Below, one piece after another: positions 59,430 to 64,000 of a DNA stretch of 64,000 bases. Below the pieces are notes generated by a model, which did no database searches, was not told where the DNA came from, and saw only the letters and a program-made list of their open reading frames with translations. A program made the position numbers and the translations under genes. The DNA is from Dipteris shenzhenensis (lineage: Eukaryota > Polypodiophyta > Polypodiopsida > Gleicheniales): the NCBI GenBank assembly GCA_047967505.1, contig CM106538.1. One strand, 5' to 3'. Each line of letters begins with the position of its first letter. The stretch's first letter is position 1.

Positions 59430-60170
59430 GGATTCATGGATGTGTTACATGGGTCCATAGGAGAGTTGCAATATTAAGGTAGATTGGCAACACAGTTAGC
59501 TCAGTCAAGAGTCTTTTTCTATGATCATTTTTACCAACTATTGGATATAGCCAACACATATGGTGTGTTGAAGAAACTATCTCTCCTAGCATGGAATACC
59601 ATTGATTGGCCAATTCCTCATGGTGGTGTAATAGAGTCATATAGAGCCAGGTTGTTTTCAAAAGTACAACGATCCTTACAGCCAGGGATTGCTAGTAGAA
59701 TTAACAAAATAACTATTTGCATGCCAATAACAGTCTTTGTAGATCTATTCAATAAATTTTCTATCAATATTTGCAAGACAATGCTCACTTATAATGCAAA
59801 TGGCGCTGAAAGAATTCCTGACTTCTTGGATTATGGTTGGGACATGATAACATCCAACCAAGTATACTGTGAGGTTGTGCACAACTCCATTAAATTTAAG
59901 TATATGATTGCCACTCAAAATTTCATATTAACCTTTTACTATAGACATAGTAGAATGATTGGGAACCAATTGGTTCCAATGGATCAAGATTTGAACTCTT
60001 TTGGTCTTGAGAATGAAGCACTGGATATCACCATTAAGGAGAATGACAAATTTTTGGGAATTATATCACTCAGACAATGTTGCACACTCGCTCAATTATG
60101 CCAAGACATTCAGGTGGATACAGAGGGAAGTGTTGTAGAAAGATTATCATTCATTTTGAATAACAAGAAG
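59430..60170 (+). pseudogene. Unrecognised coding exon, 236 codons, with one TAA
   Basis: A T-rich acceptor (tgtattttag) before 59431 opens a frame FMDVLHGSIGELQY, then TAA, then GRLATQLAQSRVFFYDHFYQ and on without a break to a donor-like AAG|GTAAAC at 60170/60171 (a stop comes at 60219-60221 if unspliced). I recognise no family. The last 50 residues (DITIKENDKFLGIISLRQCC, then VVERLSFILNNKKVNQ) have the spacing of a ubiquitin-like fold, which is only a guess. Amino acid use is protein-like and codon use differs from the transposon frames. It is convergent with the minus-strand H3-like array. Confidence 0.5.
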
Positions 60171-60499
60171 GTAAACCAAGAGTTGAATATGACTCAATGT
60201 TTTTTATTTATTATTGAATGAATCATTGATTAACACTACATGTTGATAGGTATTGTAATGAAGGGAAAGGAGAATTCTGTGTAGAGATGTCCCAAATGGG
60301 ATTATTGAGATAATTCAAAATTCATGATTACATATATTGTATTAATACATCAAATAGGTACAAAATGATTATTTACATAGTATACAATTGTGAGGCAACG
60401 GATAAAAATTATACATTATAATGTTAAACAAATGGATGATTCTTAGACAATCGTTGCCGTTTAGGCGATGGTGGATGCTATGAAGAGTTTGCATTCACT

Positions 60500-60625
60500 G
60501 CATAGGAATATTCTATGAAGAAGGTTGATCAAGGAGCTTCTGTTGTGCCTTTTCCTCATCCATCGCCTTCTCTTCCATGTACTGATCTCGCCTTTGCTCT
60601 AGTAGTTGAAGGTTTCTAGGCTATA
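60500..60625 (-). other. Possible coiled-coil coding fragment
   Basis: In one minus frame RNLQLLEQRRDQYMEEKAMD, then EEKAQQKLLDQPSS and a stop, a charged helical pattern. It lies downstream of the H3-like array on the same strand, so it could be a terminal exon of that gene or chance. Confidence 0.3.
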
Positions 60626-60802
60626 CAATATTGTTGGAGTCAGAGAAGCTCTACAATGATATTGGCTCTAAAGTTATAGCCATAATCAGCATTGTAGCTA
60701 TATTTTTTATCATTTACAAACAACAATGGAGAATCCGTTTCTCTGGTATTGTAACAATTTGTCATTAAAAGTTTATAATAGATACATCTATATTCACAAG
60801 TC

Positions 60803-60930
<128 letters not shown>

Positions 60931-61272
60931 ATTACAAACCAGAGTCTCATATATAAATGAATTTCATTAGACATCATTATGCATTACAAACTTCCAAGAG
61001 TACAATGTGCCTCAGTGCACATAGGGGCTCTGAAGTAGAAGGATTCTCAGGTCCAAGCTTCTGATGTCCAAGCTCAATAAATGGATGGGAAAGGGGCTCA
61101 CGATCCTCAGGTCCAGGCTCAATAGTCTGAGGGGCTGGATGAGCGTCCTCATGTCCAAGTTCAGTAGTTAGAGGAGGAAGTTCAATGGATGGTGGAGGCA
61201 TTTGAGGTTGGGCCTTAGGGTCCTTTAGTCTTGTGAGAGGGTCCTCATCTTGCTCTCGAGTGAGGTCCTCCA

Positions 61273-61629
61273 TCAATTTTGAGCTCTGTCCCCTCGATCT
61301 AATTTCTTAGAGCTTTCCTCCTCCCTACTTTTCTCTTGTGGTAACGAGGAGGCATATTGAAGGAGATCTACGATCATCCTAGCTCTGAAGTTTAACACAA
61401 ATTGATCATCATAGCTTTCTTCTATCATCTGACTTTAGTTAAGAGTTCAATGTTAAGATTAATGTTATGTATAAATTTTAAATGCATCAATAATGGTACT
61501 TACGGGACCTGATGTATCCTTTGACAAATAAGCCTCCAAAATGTACTTGGTATATATAAGGACCCTCCATCTGCAAGAGTGGGCATCATATTGTTGTGGT
61601 GTCTGTGAACCATCCAGTTGCTTGTAAGC
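61273..61629 (-). pseudogene. Two exons resembling the C-terminal end of a Ulp1/SENP-type protease
   Basis: Exons 61629-61504 (acceptor gttttag, donor CCC|GTAAGT) and 61428-61273 (acceptor gtcag, stop TGA) are both phase 0 and join to 93 residues: SQTPQQYDAHSCRWRVLIYT and then KYILEAYLSKDTSG, MIEESYDDQFVLNFRARMIV, DLLQYASS and an acidic tail. The spacing Q...D.HSC...VL.YT plus FR.RM..DLL resembles the catalytic Cys block and terminal helix of C48 (Ulp1) peptidases, common in plant MULE and CACTA transposons. The usual Gly after Cys is Arg. It is downstream of the H3-like exon on the same strand; whether they form one transcript is not proven. The likeness is from memory, without alignment. 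Confidence 0.45.
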
Positions 61630-61725
61630 CTAAAACTATATTAATTTATTTTAAAAAATTATTGAGAGGGCAAAGGATTTTATGTCTTATCTCCAAGAGC
61701 AGCAGTTCAATTGCACCCAACTTAC

Positions 61726-62227
61726 ATGATCTTTTCTCGCAGAAATTGATTGCAAAAGATAGTCTCTTCAGACCATTGTAAGTTGCATATGTGAGTGTGA
61801 ACAACTTTCTACAAAATAAATAGTTTGTTATTTTAAAAAATTGCGATACTTATTTAAGGCATTGCAAGTTCACTTATAGATTGATCTCTCAATGAGTATG
61901 TGTAATTGTATTGAAGCACAAGCATCCTTTTGATGGCAGATGTATTATAGCTAAACTCCAATGTCGACTTCATTTGACAATTGCTGTAAATATTAGAATT
62001 TGTGGATTGAAAATAACAATCTAGCTCCTTATGCAATGTACTTACTAATCACTTACTCTGAATGGTAAGGGATGACAATTAGGGTCACAAATTCAAAATT
62101 GCAATATGTGAACCACTTTGCAAGCTGGTCCACCGGCTCCCTAGGATCCCTCATTTTGAAGGAGATAGCTGGGTCCACGATATGTAAAATACTTTGAATC
62201 TCCTCATGTAACTTTTTTTTGAGTAAG
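61726..62227 (-). pseudogene. Middle exons of the H3-like array
   Basis: 62227-62057 (acceptor gatttgtag, donor AGA|GTAAGT) joins in frame to the H3-like exon (CTC AA|C TTA) and encodes LLKKKLHEEIQSILHIVDPA, then DQLAKWFTYCNFEFVTLIVI and PYHS. 61983 onward (acceptor tttacag) follows in frame as DNCQMKSTLEFSYN and on to a TAA near 61855. 61808-61726 (acceptor ttttgtag, donor CAT|GTAAGT) is an 83-nt exon candidate that I could not join in frame to its neighbours. FVTLIVIP recalls the strand with the catalytic His in Ulp1 proteases, but His is absent. Confidence 0.45.
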
Positions 62228-62306
62228 CTACAAATCAACAGAGGAATTCAAAATACTGTTAAAAATAAGTGGTTTTCTAAATCGATATATAAAAATAAAA
62301 ACCTAC

Positions 62307-63136
62307 TTGAGTCCTGCAAGGATAACTGTATGGGTAACTTGTCCTGCTCTATCTTTTATTGCTTTGAGACAATCTTCTATTAGGGTAAACTCTCTCATTG
62401 ACTCTGCATCTGCAAAACTTATCCTTACAGTAGGTCCCAGTGTATTTAGATGCTCGAGAACATATAGCTCTAGCTTTGCAGTATCTAGATTAGTGGACGA
62501 GCTATGAAGAAGCTTGGTGTCCTTAAATTTTATCCTTTGCACCTCCTTGAAGGCTATTTTTGCTCTTGTTTTTTTTCCATGAGTCACTTCCTCTACAATC
62601 ACCTCATCTTGTATTGGCATTCGAGCAGGTGGTATCAGCAAAATGTCTCTCATCTTTATGTCTGTCATATTTGTAGCGTTCAGGAGTTTGTCATATCTCC
62701 GTCTAACCATCTCTAAAGTGGTGATATCTTTTTCCATGATTGTCACCCTATGGGTGTGGGCTGCAAGAAGAAATGTATCCTAAAAAAACTCTATGAAAAA
62801 GTCCTCGGTAGCCTCCTGCAATGCCCAAATAGTTGTTCTTTGCAATTGGTATCCAAGGCCCACAAAGTTCATATCATCACAATCTTGCCTAACAAGCCTT
62901 TGAAAAGGAGCCTTGGGAATACACTGTCTCATGGCTTTCTAGGACCTTCTTATCTCCATTAGAACACTGGCCTTTTGTGTAAATCTTTTCTTTTTTGCTT
63001 GTTTGAGAAGATGCATTGGCTTTCCTTTTCTTGGATGTGAATCATGTCCTCTTGATGTTGCCAATTTTGCTATGGGTGGACCCTTGTCCATCTTCCTGCC
63101 TTCGTCCTTACCATTGTAATTGATGTTAAACTGCAC
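62307..63136 (-). pseudogene. CENH3-like histone H3 fold with long C-terminal extension, two TAG codons
   Basis: The frame is preceded by the acceptor gatctcag and closed by CAA|GTAGGT. It reads a basic tail (RKGKPMHLLKQAKKKRFTQK), ASVLMEIRRS-TAG-KAMRQ (alpha N), KAPFQRLVRQDC (alpha 1), a long loop, RTTIWALQEATEDFFIEFF-TAG-DTF (alpha 2), LLAAHTHRVTIMEKDI (loop 2 and alpha 3). This follows histone H3 throughout. Loop 1 is about 3 residues longer than in H3 and QEATED resembles CENH3 (QEAAED), not H3 (QEAAEA). TAGs are at 62941-62939, where H3 has Gln, and 62782-62780, where H3 has Glu. After alpha 3 the frame continues about 130 codons (MRDILLIPPARMPIQDE, LELYVLEHLNTLGPTVRISF), which no H3 has. 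H3 likeness is firm; CENH3 and function are inference. Confidence 0.8.
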
Positions 63137-63139
63137 CTG

Positions 63140-63782
63140 AGATCATAAAACAAGTCCTAAGTCCTCTCTCTCTGTGTCTCTCATGAAAGGCATGACAGAA
63201 CATAGTGCAGGCATGAACAGAACACAGTTCTTTGTTAAGGTTTATGTAGCCTTCTATCCCCTCTATCCTTTGATGCAACTATTGATAGGTAGCATGGAGT
63301 AAACTCTGCAATCAGTTTAGCATTATCCATTTATCAAAGTCAACATGCTTAGGCCAATGATGCTGGTTTATCCTACAAGGGGAAGTGCTCTGATGGAATG
63401 TTATATCACTGAAGATACAAAGCATGGGCTTTTTCATGAGTCTAGAAGAGAAGGTATACTGCTAGATATGCTCAATTTGAGGATCATCAGATGTCACTGC
63501 CTATCATGTCTAGGGAACACTAGAAAGCAACATTGAAAAGGGTTTAAACACACATTAAAAACTTGTTTTGAGGTTTCATGGAATACAATGATTTGTCTCG
63601 TCCATGTGCAAGTTTGAATCTCGCCATGGGCAAGTCGGAGAAGATCTGCACGATCCTCTAGGGCCAGCTCACACACAGCAAGGCTAGGGCGAATCAAGGT
63701 AGAAAAGGGGCATAGAAAAGCCAACAGCCAAGCAACCAAGTTGGCCACATTAAGTGAGCAGATCTAGTTGGATGGATAGACC

Positions 63783-63826
<44 letters not shown>

Positions 63827-64000
63827 CCCCCCCTCTCTTTGTTGATTTGTGTTCTCTCCCCCTCTCTCTCTCTGTATGTCGCTCTCTCTGTATGTCTCTC
63901 AATTCTCTCCCTCCCCCCCCCCTCTCTCTCTCTCTGTCTCTGTATGTCTGTAAGTTCTCCATGTGCAAGTTTGAAGCTCTCCATGGGCAAGTCAGAGAAG
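63140..64000. other. Upstream flank of the H3-like exon; (CT)n and direct repeats
   Basis: No further exon recognised. A (TC)n/(CT)n tract with C runs covers 63788-63950. The word caagtttgaatctcgccatg (63609) recurs as caagtttgaagctctccatg (63966) followed by ggcaagtcggag / ggcaagtcagag, a direct repeat around the tract that reaches the window edge. Confidence 0.6.

Noticed and set aside
60977-61276. Minus-strand Pro/Glu-rich frame of 99 codons as a separate gene
   Set aside because: It starts at the end of the last Ulp1-like exon in another frame; repeated ELGHxxxxP words suggest low complexity. It could be a longer tail if a frameshift occurred, but there is no support.

Overview
This is nuclear DNA from a land plant with a large, transposon-rich genome. 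The evidence is two plant-specific genes with canonical GT-AG introns (a plastid J-domain/ferredoxin protein and an SGP1-type small GTPase), introns up to 12 kb long, plant L1-type LINEs with a zinc-finger tail, a chromovirus, Tat/Athila-like Ty3 relics and a copia relic. Intron size suggests a fern or gymnosperm rather than a compact angiosperm, but the species cannot be named from the sequence. No tRNA, rRNA, CRISPR array or prokaryotic feature was seen.

Layout. Positions 1-29821 lie in one plus-strand gene for a DJC76/77/82-type chloroplast J-protein carrying a [4Fe-4S] domain. Its eight visible coding exons total only 864 nt and join in frame; the 5' end is outside the window. Three introns of 10.0, 12.3 and 4.8 kb hold two LINE fragments, an antisense chromovirus, a full-length 7.4-kb LINE with a 10-bp target-site duplication, a deleted antisense copia element, LINE tails and 330-bp and 165-bp tandem duplications. 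Positions 29.8-52.5 kb are a graveyard: a second LINE family (31.6-33.6 kb), a plus-strand Ty3 gag-protease relic (35.3-37.4 kb), two minus-strand Ty3 pol relics (40.5-43.2 and 46.6-49.3 kb) plus a further Ty3 protease/RT fragment (39.6-40.4 kb), a 40-bp minisatellite and TG-rich simple repeats. Positions 52.9-55.1 kb hold a compact, apparently intact SGP1 GTPase gene with six coding exons and a TATA box. Positions 55.1-59.2 kb are intergenic.

The most unusual part is 59.4-63.2 kb. A minus-strand array of exon-like frames begins with a clear histone H3 fold that has CENH3-like traits (longer loop 1, the QEAxED signature). It is broken by two TAG codons, runs on into an unrecognised C-terminal extension, and is followed by exons ending in a segment that resembles the catalytic-cysteine end of Ulp1/SENP proteases. 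Facing it on the plus strand is another unrecognised, slightly broken frame. I found no known family that joins an H3 fold to such a tail; it could be a decayed gene or genes captured by a transposon.

A theme across the window is nonsense by TAG. In the full-length LINE, a 27-bp tandem repeat has one unit starting CAG, the next TAG, and CAG again after it, which points to CAG-to-TAG mutation as expected from deamination of CHG-methylated cytosine in silenced plant DNA.
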